Assembly (NCBI GenBank): GCA_030619685.1
Contig: JAUXAX010000018.1
Span: 1 to 35,868 of the forward strand
Direction: 5' to 3'
DNA from: Dehalococcoidia bacterium
Lineage (GTDB): Bacteria; Chloroflexota; Dehalococcoidia; SZUA-161
Length of the DNA: 35,868 bases
Part shown: positions 14,717 to 22,887 of the stretch, piece after piece
Layout of the letters: each line of letters opens with the position of its first letter
Numbering within the stretch: position 1 is the first letter of the stretch
Notes under the pieces: generated by a model
The model's input: the letters and a program-made list of their open reading frames with translations, nothing else
What the model was told of the DNA's origin: nothing
Databases searched by the model: none
Program-made: the position numbers and the translations under genes

Positions 14717-15769
14717 ATGCTGGCTTTCGCGGAACCCAATGTCGAGAAGCTTAGGGCCAAACGCAATGTTGGCGGTTTGGCCAAAGCGCTTAGGTACAAG
14801 AAAAAACGGCGTGTCATCCTAGCAGCTGTCAAAGCGCTGGGCGACATCGGCGACGCGCGAGCGATGGAACATCTTGTCCCAGCTCTCGGTGATGAGTACT
14901 GGGTTACGCGCCAAACTGCAGCTCGATCACTGGGAAAGGTAGGCGATATGCGGGCAGTGGCTCCTCTTATAGCTGCGCTTAGTGATGAGCACTGGCTGGT
15001 GCGCGCAACTGCTGCTGAGGCGCTGGATAATCTCGGCTGGCAGCCGGATAGTAGTGAGGGTGGAGCGCGATATCAAGTGGCGAAACGCCACTGGGGAAGG
15101 TGCATTGAAATTGGTGCGCCCTGTGTGGAGCCTCTCATTGTTGCTCTGAAGGACACACACGCGGACAAGTACACCTTCGTGCGTGAGGCAGCTGCCGAGG
15201 CACTGGGCGAAATTGCTGACACAAGAGCCACGGAGCCACTCATTTCGGCACTTAAGGACGAGTATGAATACATACGGGCGGCTGCTGCTAGGGCTTTGGG
15301 TAATATTGACACTGCAGAGGCAGTTGAGCCGTTACTGACGAGTCTTACGGATGAGCATCGGTTAGTACGCAAAGCGGCCGGCGCAGCACTCGGCACAATC
15401 GGCACGCAGGCGGCAAAGCCACTTGTCACAGCGCTCCGTGATGAAAACTGGTTTATGCGCCAAGGTGCTGCCGAGGCATTGGGCAGCATAGGCAGCCCTG
15501 ACGCAGTGGAGCCACTTGTCTCAGCGCTTAGTGATGAACGAGCCCTAGTGCGCGCTGCTGCTGCCGAGGCACTGGGTAAAATCGGCGACGAACGAGCTAC
15601 TGGGCCGCTGACGGTAGCCTCTGAGGACAAGCACATACTCGTGGGCTTGGCTGCTGCTGAAGCGCTGAGGATGTTGAATCAGAAGACAACACTGGACCAC
15701 CTGCAAGCAGACAGAACACCTACGCTGATGCTCGGGACGAGAGTAGATCATCGCCCAGACCCAGCATAA
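14717..15769 (+). CDS. HEAT-repeat (PBS lyase-type) protein
   Basis: I chose ATG 14717, seven bases after gggag, rather than the first ATG at 14678, giving 350 residues. About nine repeats of roughly 31 residues carry the HEAT pattern A..PL..AL.DE...VR..AAEALG.IGD (for example RATEPLISALKDEYEYIRAA). One longer insertion sits near 15035-15115 (WQPDSSEGG). Such proteins form a curved helical scaffold for protein binding; some act in phycobilin chemistry, but nothing here indicates that. No signal peptide, so it is probably cytoplasmic. Confidence 0.85.
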   Translation: MLAFAEPNVEKLRAKRNVGGLAKALRYKKKRRVILAAVKALGDIGDARAMEHLVPALGDEYWVTRQTAARSLGKVGDMRAVAPLIAALSDEHWLVRATAAEALDNLGWQPDSSEGGARYQVAKRHWGRCIEIGAPCVEPLIVALKDTHADKYTFVREAAAEALGEIADTRATEPLISALKDEYEYIRAAAARALGNIDTAEAVEPLLTSLTDEHRLVRKAAGAALGTIGTQAAKPLVTALRDENWFMRQGAAEALGSIGSPDAVEPLVSALSDERALVRAAAAEALGKIGDERATGPLTVASEDKHILVGLAAAEALRMLNQKTTLDHLQADRTPTLMLGTRVDHRPDPA

Positions 15770-15924
15770 TCACCGCACGCTGCAGTCCCTTGCCCATTTG
15801 GCGTAGCCTCTGTGTCCTATGGCGTTCCAAGATCTCAGGCCACACAAAGTGAGGCAGCTTGTCGTTTGCGTCGTCGGGAGTTGGAGCGTTGACGGGTAAG
15901 GTGTCAACAAGAATTATCACACTC

Positions 15925-16410
15925 GACCCCGATGGGGGTCGGGGCATCCCTTGAAGAGCCAGCAGTAAATACAATAATCCCTGACTAAGTCACAAGGTGT
16001 GTGCCTACATTAAGTAATTATGGTTATCAAATGGCATCGCTATATTACATTGATCATAAAAAGAAGCCCTTTTGGAGCATCACGCTACAACCTATACACC
16101 GATCGCCCTTGTCCTCAACTCGATATCCAGCAATCTAACTGGAAAAGTGTAGGGCATGTTGCGGCTACGCCATCCTGATTCTGGCTGGCACTCACCGCCG
16201 ACAAGTCCGGTGAGGTGTCCCAAAAGAGGAACGCTTGCTGGAGCGCCTGTTGGAGCCGCTGACCAAGAAAGCCTCCCCTTCTTAAAAAGGAGCGTTTAGA
16301 GAAATAATCTGATCAATTTGTTAAAGCTAAGCTCCATGCGTGATTACGCGCGGACCTTTTTCATGGGAAGCTAGGAGGCTAACTAAAGGCAAAATCTAAA
16401 AAGGAACGAT
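15925..16410. repeat. Dispersed repeat family, copy 1
   Basis: Contains a ccccgatgggggtcgggg palindrome near 15927-15944, the 22-base stretch from aaaaagaagc to ttggagca at 16062-16083, the block ctaactggaaaagtgtaggg near 16135-16160, the block ccaaaagaggaacgcttgct near 16220 and a block with gcgtgattacgc near 16338-16350. All recur elsewhere (17150-17364 inverted, 27030-27125, 27585-27725, 29455-29735). No gene is supported in 15770-16459. Confidence 0.7.
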
Positions 16411-16459
16411 ACTTGAGACGCCATGGAGTGAATAGAGACGATCGGCACAGTTCTGTTGT

Positions 16460-16966
16460 CTAGTCAGCCGGGGGTTCTAATGATCCTCTACGGAGCACTA
16501 TTGAGTCCAGGCTCAAGAAATCGTCTTTATGAACGAATACCTGAAAAGCCATGATCAACATGGCAAAGTCAACTAGCAGCGCATCACGTGTTTGAAGTAC
16601 AGAAGCAGGGCCGAAGCAGTCGCACTCCACGTTTAATCCCCGATATAGCATTACAGAATTGGCTATAACAAAACTCAGAATCGTTACGATAGCTATGCCG
16701 GAGGCAAATCTTGAGGTAAGTCCCACGATCAATAGAGACCCGATGACAATCTCTACCCATGGAAGTGACACCCCGTAGAATTCACCCAAGTCGTGCGGCA
16801 GCATACCATACTCTGCAACTGTATCGACAAATTCGCTCCCCATGGGCAATTTCCCGGCACCCGATGCTACAAGAATGCTCCCTAAAGCAACACGAAAAGC
16901 GAAGCTAAGATAGCGATTCCTGAATAGCTCCCACATCGCTCTTCCAGAGAGTCTCGATCGCTTCAT
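16460..16966 (-). CDS. MauE/DoxX-like integral membrane protein
   Basis: 168 residues with four hydrophobic segments and the MauE pattern: a first helix ending ASGAGKL, then EYGMLPHDL, PWVEIVIGSLLIVGL and a conserved CDCFG after the third helix. MauE-type proteins are thought to support disulfide or electron transfer to periplasmic redox proteins, so a link to the thiol/selenol lipoproteins nearby is possible but unproven. Two starts compete: ATG 16966, and ATG 16936, which has ggaag just upstream. The gene lies alone between inverted copies of a dispersed repeat. Confidence 0.75.
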   Translation of the reverse strand: MKRSRLSGRAMWELFRNRYLSFAFRVALGSILVASGAGKLPMGSEFVDTVAEYGMLPHDLGEFYGVSLPWVEIVIGSLLIVGLTSRFASGIAIVTILSFVIANSVMLYRGLNVECDCFGPASVLQTRDALLVDFAMLIMAFQVFVHKDDFLSLDSIVLRRGSLEPPAD

Positions 16967-17059
16967 GTCGGCTCAAATTCAAGTCTTGTGTGAACTAGCC
17001 TTGATGAATGGGTTACTGCACCAACAGATAGGAGGCTAGGCACCACATCACGTGCTTTG

Positions 17060-17364
17060 GCCTGCCTGTTACGGTCGGGCATAGAATGGGCTGAGTTCAT
17101 GGATAAGGTTACCAGGAAGTCGGCCGAATGACAAGTTCAGTGAGCTTGCCCTCCATATCCCTCTTGGTCAAAGCCCCCAAGACAGGGGCGAGCCAGCGTT
17201 CCTCTTCTAGGACACACACCGGTTCAGTTGGGGGTGGGTGGCAATCAGGATGGCGTAGCCGCAACATGCCCTACACTTTTCCAGTTAGATTACCAGATAT
17301 TCAGCTGAAGGCAAGCCAAGTAGGCACATAGGAACAGCGGCTGCTCCAAAAGGGCTTCTTTTTG
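17060..17364. repeat. Dispersed repeat family, copy 2 (inverted relative to copy 1)
   Basis: The complement of 17150-17364 aligns with 16062-16275 through most of its length, starting with an exact 22-base match at 17343-17364. gtcgggcatagaatggg near 17074 matches the edge of the copy at 29470. Stretch 17365-17483 holds nothing else. Confidence 0.75.
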
Positions 17365-17483
17365 GAGCAGCCGCTAACTGGGGACTGGCGTCAATAGTGA
17401 TGTCGTCCACCTAAGCTATCTCATTAGCGAAGTCGCTGACCCACTGAAAAAGAGCTTAACGACCTTCACATAGTCAGTCGCCT

Positions 17484-19205
17484 CTACATTGTTGTCAGCC
17501 ACCTGGCGATGAATGCGGAGAAATCCGGATGGTATACACCATCGCTACCGCATGGTGTACCGCACGGTATACACCATGGTATACACCAAGAGCAGAGGAC
17601 GTCTACATAAGCATCATCTTGGCCGGTGACCTCCGAACCGAGTTCATCGTAGCCTTTGGCGGTAGCGATGTTGTGGGTATCGCTGTAAATTGCACGGGTA
17701 TAAGTGCCGGTAGCTGATGCGCCCTGAGCCAGGTCGTCAGCTTGGAGATCGCTGTCCAGATTGGTAAGATCGACCAGGGTAATTGGCACATCATCACCTG
17801 GTGTGCCGTTATCATCCACCAGCGAGACGTTAAAGAGGTCGCAGTCACCGGTGTTGGTCACTTCGTAGGTGTAGGTGACCAGACCGCCGCTGTAGCAGAT
17901 GATAGTAGGATGGGCAGTCTTGATTACCTGGATATCTGGGTTGAGGACGTCTACCGTTGCATCGTCGCGGTCACAGACCTCGAGCCCGAGCTCATCCTTA
18001 CCACACGCTTCGCCCCAGTTGGTGACATCGGCTGTCGGGGTGGCTGTTGCCTCGTATACCCATGTCTCATCAAAATTCAGTAAGCCATCACTATCATCAC
18101 CACTCACATAGAGCGGATCTAGACCCTGGTCATCAGTGACCACTATGTTATCCAGATCACAGTCACCGGTATTCTTCACCGTGTAGGTGTAGGTGACTGA
18201 ATCACCACTGTGGATGGTGGTAGGGTCGGCTGTCTTGATTACCTCGATGTTGGGGCCGAGTACGTCTACCGTTGCATCGTCCCCGTCACAGACCTTGAGA
18301 TCCAGCTCATCCTCACCACACGCTTGACCCCAGTTGGTGACATCGGCTGTCGGGGTGGCTGTCGCCTCGTATACCCATGTCTCATCATGATTCAGTAAGC
18401 CATCACTATCATCACCACTCACATAGAGCGGAACCAGATCCTGGTCATCAGTGACCACTATGTTATCCAGATCACAGTCACCGGTATTCTTCACCGTGTA
18501 GGTGTAGGTGACTGAATCACCACTGTGGATGGTGGTAGGGTCGGCTGTCTTGATTACCTGGATATCTGGGTTGAGCGTGACCTGCGGCGGCGTTTGGATC
18601 GGAACGTCCTGCTGTCCGGTAGCGCTGGTATGACCATGGAGAGAGGCGCCGTTCCAGTAGCTAGACCCATAGTCGATTATAGTCGTACCATCATGCTCAG
18701 CGGAAGATCCAGTCCGGGCCAGGTGTGCCTCCCAGTAGAAAGCAAAATTACCTTTACTTAGTGAGCTCAACGTGTAAGGATCGTCTATGATGAAGTGGTA
18801 CTCAATCATCTCACCATTCGAGACTGGAATAAATTCTGGCTCCTCCACGTGGAATACGCCGTCGCCTGGCTCATGAATACGAGTGATGCTTCCAGGTAGT
18901 GTCCCGCGAGGGGTCTTCGGTCCAATGAAGAAATTACCAGCCCCATCAACGCCGAAGTCGTCCCTGGCGTCCATGTAATCATGCTGGATGCCGATATCTA
19001 GAACATTTCCGTCATAACCGCGTACGCATAGCCGGAACGGCACCCAGTCACCCTCGTACCAGGTAAACAGCTTACCATCCATCCACTTTCCAGCATCGAC
19101 ACGCCATCCCTCAAAGTCCCAGTTAGTCTTGGCCATTGCTGGCACCGGGACCAACATGCCTAGCACCAGAAGTAGAGTCATTAGAGGTAACAATACTTTC
19201 TTCAT
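17484..19205 (-). CDS. Secreted protein with three DUF11 repeats and a Cys-rich tail
   Basis: ATG 19205 opens a Sec signal peptide (MKKVLLPLMTLLLVLGMLVP, cleaved near AMA). Residues about 26-205 form an unrecognised beta-rich domain (FEGWRVDAGKWMDG). Three DUF11 repeats follow (about 210-314, 315-419 and a diverged 420-540), each starting with IQVIKTADPTT or similar and including TYTYTVKNTGDCDL; these conserved Asp/Asn-rich beta modules are typical of secreted adhesins. The last 35 residues hold CSWCIPWCIPCGTPCG, coded by short DNA repeats. No membrane anchor is visible. Its domain style matches the surface-protein locus at the start of the window. Function is inferred to be structural. Confidence 0.83.
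   Translation of the reverse strand: MKKVLLPLMTLLLVLGMLVPVPAMAKTNWDFEGWRVDAGKWMDGKLFTWYEGDWVPFRLCVRGYDGNVLDIGIQHDYMDARDDFGVDGAGNFFIGPKTPRGTLPGSITRIHEPGDGVFHVEEPEFIPVSNGEMIEYHFIIDDPYTLSSLSKGNFAFYWEAHLARTGSSAEHDGTTIIDYGSSYWNGASLHGHTSATGQQDVPIQTPPQVTLNPDIQVIKTADPTTIHSGDSVTYTYTVKNTGDCDLDNIVVTDDQDLVPLYVSGDDSDGLLNHDETWVYEATATPTADVTNWGQACGEDELDLKVCDGDDATVDVLGPNIEVIKTADPTTIHSGDSVTYTYTVKNTGDCDLDNIVVTDDQGLDPLYVSGDDSDGLLNFDETWVYEATATPTADVTNWGEACGKDELGLEVCDRDDATVDVLNPDIQVIKTAHPTIICYSGGLVTYTYEVTNTGDCDLFNVSLVDDNGTPGDDVPITLVDLTNLDSDLQADDLAQGASATGTYTRAIYSDTHNIATAKGYDELGSEVTGQDDAYVDVLCSWCIPWCIPCGTPCGSDGVYHPDFSAFIARWLTTM
17525..17590. repeat. Short ggtatacacc-type repeats coding a Cys-Pro tail
   Basis: ggtatacacc or a one-base variant occurs four times in about 60 bases, partly self-complementary. 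On the coding (minus) strand the units give the repeating Trp-Cys-Ile-Pro / Cys-Gly-Thr-Pro tail. Confidence 0.75.
17919..18560 (-). repeat. Tandem 315-base DUF11 repeat units
   Basis: tcttgattacct occurs at 17919, 18234 and 18549, exactly 315 bases (105 codons) apart, and the intervening sequence is nearly identical between units. Confidence 0.88.
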
Positions 19206-19332
19206 TTTTGTCTATCCTTTCCTTTTATCCCTCTTTATTAGCTATTACCTTATCATGCGTCACTGTCGACAATAGCGGAAGTAGAGTATTCAATTCCACT
19301 TCCAGTAGTATTAACTCGTTTTGACAGAGACA

Positions 19333-19362
19333 AAACCCGCCCGTGATGGGCCGGTTTCACTA
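19333..19362 (-). promoter_or_regulatory. Terminator-like hairpin in the DUF11 gene leader
   Basis: On the minus strand aaaccggccc pairs with gggcgggttt (one mismatch) around a five-base loop and is followed by tttt. It lies about 130 bases before the start codon and downstream of the promoter, so it could be an attenuator. Confidence 0.4.
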
Positions 19363-19483
19363 TTGGCTCCCCACTGGCCAAGTCACCACCTACAGGTAGC
19401 AGCTCGACGCCCCGCTGCAAGTGCATCCTTGTTGACGGGTTTCAACTCATCTGGTACTTTCGTACTTTCCTCTTTTGATGACT

Positions 19484-19513
19484 ATAGTATTTGTCCGCTA
19501 ACCCATTTGTCAA
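19484..19513 (-). promoter_or_regulatory. Promoter of the DUF11 surface protein gene
   Basis: On the minus strand TTGACA (19508-19513), an 18-base spacer and TACTAT (19484-19489) precede a leader of about 270 bases. The remaining stretch 19514-19785 shows no gene. Confidence 0.6.
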
Positions 19514-19785
19514 CATGCTGTACCATAAACTATCTTCACTTATCCTCCATTTTTTCCACTAAAGCTCCACACCTTTCGCCAAACAACACAAACGGGCATA
19601 CACTCATCATGGTGACTATTCGACATAAAAGAGTCATAAAACCGAGAAGAAAAATATCAAAAAGCTATAACATTTCGGGGCGCGGTCCCCATTAGCCTGC
19701 ACTGTACACGCTCGCCGGCCATGGCTTTGAGACTGCCGGTACAAGCTAGTCAGGCCACCCCTCAGGAAAAGACGACAAAACCCCC

Positions 19786-19815
19786 TTGACAATAGTAGAA
19801 CATATGTACTAATAT
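19786..19815 (+). promoter_or_regulatory. Phage-cluster promoter with a LexA-box-like dyad
   Basis: TTGACA (19786-19791), an 18-base spacer and TAATAT (19810-19815). Between and overlapping them lies tagaacatatgtacta (19796-19811), palindromic except at one symmetric position pair and close to the Gram-positive LexA site GAAC-N4-GTTC (here GAAC-ATAT-GTAC). Confidence 0.6.
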
Positions 19816-19854
19816 GCTATATCCTGAAAGGTCTCTGGATACCGGGAGGGACCC

Positions 19855-20010
19855 ATGCGGCTTTTGAGACTGGCCATTGAAACCCAGAAGTGGGAGCTGG
19901 CAGCCCATGCCCTGATTCTGGGGGCGATTACAGCGAGGCAGAAGGACTATGGCAAGCCCGGTGGCAAGAAAGGGAAAAGGCGCCCCCAAGGCCAAGCAAA
20001 ACAGCGCTAA
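19855..20010 (+). CDS. Small phage-cluster protein
   Basis: 51 residues: MRLLRLAIETQKWELAAHAL then ILGAITARQKDYGKPGGKKG and a basic tail. The ATG sits five bases after a strong site, gggaggg, and just downstream of the promoter at 19786, so it is the first gene of the packaging cluster. It overlaps the next gene by 62 bases in another frame. Function unknown; its helical, basic character suggests nucleic-acid contact. Confidence 0.6.
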   Translation: MRLLRLAIETQKWELAAHALILGAITARQKDYGKPGGKKGKRRPQGQAKQR

Positions 20011-20302
20011 ACGCGGCTTATACTCCAGGGCTCTGGACGAGGCCGAGCAGCTGGATTTCGAGCTGGCACTGGGCGTCAAGGGCATTGACGATGAGATCGC
20101 CCTGCTCAGGGTAAAGATCAAGTCTCTCCTGGAAAACGACCCGGAGAACGTGAGGCTGATCATGGCGGCAACCAACGCCCTGGCCCGCCTGGTGATGACC
20201 CGCTATAGGATCAGCGCCGATCAGAAGAAGGCCCTGAGCAATGCCATAGGCAATGTCCTGCGGGGCCTGGCGATACCCCTCGGTATCAAGTACCTGCCAT
20301 AG
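19949..20302 (+). CDS. Small-terminase-like phage protein
   Basis: 117 residues. The N-terminus GKGAPKAKQNSAKRGLYS resembles the PKGNQNA.KHG.YS start common in phage proteins encoded just before the large terminase. The remainder is helical (FELALGVKGIDDEIALLRVK, ARLVMTRYRISADQK). Position before the large terminase supports a small-subunit or DNA-recognition role in packaging; this is inference from context. The start at 19949 has only a weak site (aaggac). Confidence 0.6.
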   Translation: MASPVARKGKGAPKAKQNSAKRGLYSRALDEAEQLDFELALGVKGIDDEIALLRVKIKSLLENDPENVRLIMAATNALARLVMTRYRISADQKKALSNAIGNVLRGLAIPLGIKYLP

Positions 20303-20305
20303 AGA

Positions 20306-20374
20306 GCGGAATTTCAAATTGCAAAGTGCAAAATCTAAAATTTGCAATCTGCAATTTTCGATTTGCAATTTGAA
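20306..20374. repeat. AT-rich palindromic element between the terminase genes
   Basis: Made of repeated caaattgcaaa / tttgcaatttg words that fold back on themselves, filling the space between the two genes and leaving no clear ribosome binding site for the large terminase. It resembles free-standing palindromic repeats. Confidence 0.7.
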
Positions 20375-20376
20375 CT

Positions 20377-21780
20377 ATGATAGCTTTGAGGCCATATCAA
20401 TTGGAAGTGGCGAAAGCCGTTGCCGATAGCATACTCGACCGAAAGGGGTTGACCTTTTCGGTGGAGATCGCGCGGCAGGGGGGCAAGAACGAGCTTTCAG
20501 CTCAACTCGAAGTGCTGCTGCTCACCCTGTTTATCGACCGGGGAGGCAACGCGATAAAGTGCTCCCCAACCTTCAAGCCGCAGACAGTCATCTCTATGAT
20601 GCGCCTCAAAGAGAGGCTCAACCAGTGGGGCTATGCAGGCGTCTGGAGAACGGAGATGAACTATATCATCAGGCTGGGGAACGCCAGGCAGATTTTCCTC
20701 TCCGCCGACGAATCGGCGAATGTGGTGGGGAATACAGCGCACATACTCCTGGAAGTGGACGAGTCGCAGGATGTGTCCAAGGAGAAGTACGCTAAGGAAT
20801 TCAGGCCCATGGGGGCAGCGACAAATGTGACCACGGTTCACTACGGCACTACCTGGGATGATTCTACGCTCCTCGAGGAGGTGAAGCAGCTCAATCTCGA
20901 ACTGGAGAGGAAGGACGGGATCAAACGGCATTTCCGCTACGACTGGGAGGAGGTGGCCAGGTACAACCGGGACTACCTTCGCTACGTCGAGGGCGAAAAG
21001 GAGCGGCTGGGGGAAAGCCATCCCCTGTTTCAGACCCAGTACTGTCTCAAGCCGATACATGGCGGCGGCGGGTTCTTGAACCCAGGTCAGATGGCTCAGC
21101 TACAGGGGAGGCACAGCCGACGCCGTCATCCCGACAGGGCAGGAGTCTATGTCGCCGGGATAGACCTGGCCGGGGAGGCGGAGGAGGGGGAGGACGCAGC
21201 GCTGCGCGCCCTGAAGCCCAGAAAGGACTCCACGGTGGTCACCATCGGGGAGCTTGACTTTCCTGCGTCGCCACAGAGTGGCGACGCTACATGGCCCAAA
21301 ATAAGAATCGTGGAGCACTACTGGTGGACGGGCAAGCCCCACCCCACCCTCTATCCCCAGCTCGTAGACCTACTCAAGAACGTGTGGCGTGTGAAGAGAG
21401 CAGTGGTGGACGCCACCGGGGTGGGCGCCGGCGTTGCCAGCTTTCTCTCCAATGCCCTGGGTAAGTCGGTGGTAAACCCCTTTACCTTCACCCAGGCGTC
21501 CAAATCCAAACTGGGCTTCGACCTGCTGGCAGCGATAAACTCAGGGCGGGTCAAGATGTACGCCCATGACGGGTCGGAGGAGTGCGGCGAGTTCTGGTTC
21601 CAGATGGCGAAGGCCAGGAGCAACTTCAGGCCCAATCAGACGATGAACTTCTATGTCGACCCAGCCGCTGGCCACGATGACTTCCTGACTAGTCTCGCCC
21701 TGCTGGTTGAGGCAGCACGGTACACACCCAGATCGGCCCGCGGACGCCTGAGCTATGAATCCCCCTATATCCCCCTTTGA
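20377..21780 (+). CDS. Phage large terminase subunit
   Basis: 467 residues. The ATPase half has a Walker A-like VEIARQGGKNEL (29-40) and a Walker B with catalytic glutamate, HILLEVDESQ (D128, E129). The nuclease half has the RNase-H-fold acidic residues VAGIDLAG (D263), VVDATGVG (D345) and GHDDFLTS (D434/D435). Terminases cut and pump phage DNA into the capsid. Residues about 296-305 (PASPQSGDAT) are coded by a palindromic repeat inserted in frame between the acidic motifs, which may harm the nuclease. The C-terminal SPYIPL is also coded by a repeat. It sits between the small-terminase-like gene and the HTH/portal genes. Confidence 0.88.
   Translation: MIALRPYQLEVAKAVADSILDRKGLTFSVEIARQGGKNELSAQLEVLLLTLFIDRGGNAIKCSPTFKPQTVISMMRLKERLNQWGYAGVWRTEMNYIIRLGNARQIFLSADESANVVGNTAHILLEVDESQDVSKEKYAKEFRPMGAATNVTTVHYGTTWDDSTLLEEVKQLNLELERKDGIKRHFRYDWEEVARYNRDYLRYVEGEKERLGESHPLFQTQYCLKPIHGGGGFLNPGQMAQLQGRHSRRRHPDRAGVYVAGIDLAGEAEEGEDAALRALKPRKDSTVVTIGELDFPASPQSGDATWPKIRIVEHYWWTGKPHPTLYPQLVDLLKNVWRVKRAVVDATGVGAGVASFLSNALGKSVVNPFTFTQASKSKLGFDLLAAINSGRVKMYAHDGSEECGEFWFQMAKARSNFRPNQTMNFYVDPAAGHDDFLTSLALLVEAARYTPRSARGRLSYESPYIPL
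21267..21291. repeat. REP-like palindrome inside the terminase gene
   Basis: gcgtcgccac and gtggcgacgc pair perfectly around a three-base loop. The insertion keeps the reading frame. Confidence 0.7.
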
Positions 21781-21808
21781 TAAAGGGGGGACCCGAGGGG
21801 GATTTTAG
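21765..21808. repeat. REP-like palindrome at the terminase stop codon
   Basis: tccccctttgataaaggggg followed by acccgagggggatttt. The TGA stop of the terminase lies in the loop. It is similar in style to palindromic repeats scattered through many environmental genomes. Confidence 0.65.
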
Positions 21809-21821
21809 GAGAAGGTTAACC

Positions 21822-22148
21822 GTGAGTAATGAAGCCTCTCATTCCGAGAGTAAGACGGAAAAGCGAGGGGATCGAGGCGATGTGGAGCGAATCGCCGATC
21901 GGCTGCCCGACTATTTCGACTACTGCGACAAAGGCTGCGCCCTTTTCCCATCCTGCCTCGAGTGCCCTCTGCCCCGCTGCCGCTACGACGAGCAGGCAGG
22001 AGGAACACGGGCAGCCACGAGATTGCGAGATAAGGAGCTGCTAAGGCAAAGAACGCTGGCTGGCAAAAACGTTGCCGGGCTGGCGAAAAGCTTTGGTGTG
22101 AGCAAACGCACCGTGCAACGAATCATCAGGAGGGCATCCAGTGAATAA
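21822..22148 (+). CDS. Zinc-finger and helix-turn-helix phage protein
   Basis: I chose GTG 21822, seven bases after ggagaagg, over the earlier ATG at 21777, giving 108 residues. A cysteine cluster, YCDKGCALFPSCLECPLPRC, looks zinc-binding. The C-terminal VAGLAKSFGVSKRTVQRIIR is a clear helix-turn-helix of the Hin/sigma-like type. It is probably a DNA-binding protein of the packaging cluster. It overlaps the portal gene by eight bases, indicating translational coupling. Confidence 0.7.
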   Translation: MSNEASHSESKTEKRGDRGDVERIADRLPDYFDYCDKGCALFPSCLECPLPRCRYDEQAGGTRAATRLRDKELLRQRTLAGKNVAGLAKSFGVSKRTVQRIIRRASSE

Positions 22149-22887
22149 CATTTCAGCAGCAAAGCCACGCTTTACCCAGGAGACTGCGACCACCAATCCC
22201 ACCCTGCCCCAGAAGATAAGCCGCATGGACCTCGACCGGCTCAGGGCCTACCGCGAGAATCTCGATTTCTACAACGGGGCACAGTGGACCGGTCATCCCC
22301 GGACCCGGGAGCGTCGGCTTACCTTCAACTACGCCAGGGTCTTTGTTGACAAGGTGACGAGCTACCTGATGAGCGGACTCAACTTCGCCATCGACCCAGT
22401 CTCCGCCGAGGACAAGGAGAAGGCACGTAGAGCCGAGGAGGCTATATACAAGGTATATGAAACAAACAACCTGGACCAGCTTGACTTCGATACCGAGATC
22501 GACGCTGCAATCCTGGGCGACGGGTGCTTCAAGATAACCTGGGATTCCCGGGAGAAGCGGGTTCGGGTATCGGCGCCCGATGTGCAGGGGATATTCGTCT
22601 GGTGGCTGGGCGACGACGTCACCCGGGTATGGCGAGTTGCCAGCCGTTACCAGCTCTCAGCCGATGAGGTCCGCATCCTCTATAACGTAGGGACGACCCG
22701 ACGGGTCGCCCCTACCGCTAGCAAACCCCAATCAACCATTGTCGAGGTGTGGACGGACAGGAGGTTTGAACTCTGGATCGACGACCTGCTGTTCGAACGA
22801 AAGGCCAATCCCTACGGCTTCATTCCCTTCGTCATCTTCCCAAAGATTGTCCCTGCAAGACCTTTAAGCCTTGGACTTCCCAAGTGA
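22141..22887 (+). pseudogene. Phage portal protein, 3'-truncated
   Basis: GTG 22141 overlaps the previous stop. The sequence YRENLDFYNGAQW, then YARVFVDKVTSYLMSG and DTEIDAAILGDGCFKITWD, is the N-terminal half of an SPP1-gp6-like portal, the ring through which DNA enters the capsid. Phage portals of this type are usually 400 to 500 residues; here the homologous part stops at FIPFVIFP near 22842, followed by unrelated residues to a stop at 22887. The serine recombinase gene ends at the same place on the other strand, so its insertion or an associated deletion removed the rest. Residues VGTTRRVAPTA are coded by an inserted palindrome. Confidence 0.8.
22687..22715. repeat. REP-like palindrome inside the portal gene
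   Basis: gtagggacgacccg and cgggtcgcccctac form 14 pairs with one mismatch around a single base. It is inserted in frame. Confidence 0.75.

Noticed and set aside
15720..15974. 84-residue minus-strand frame behind the HEAT gene
   Set aside because: It overlaps the HEAT gene end antisense and runs into the dispersed repeat; the composition is partly protein-like, but there is no start signal and no family.
17525..17590. Possible CRISPR array in the ggtatacacc repeats
   Set aside because: Units are too short, spacing is irregular, and the repeats lie inside a coding sequence in frame.
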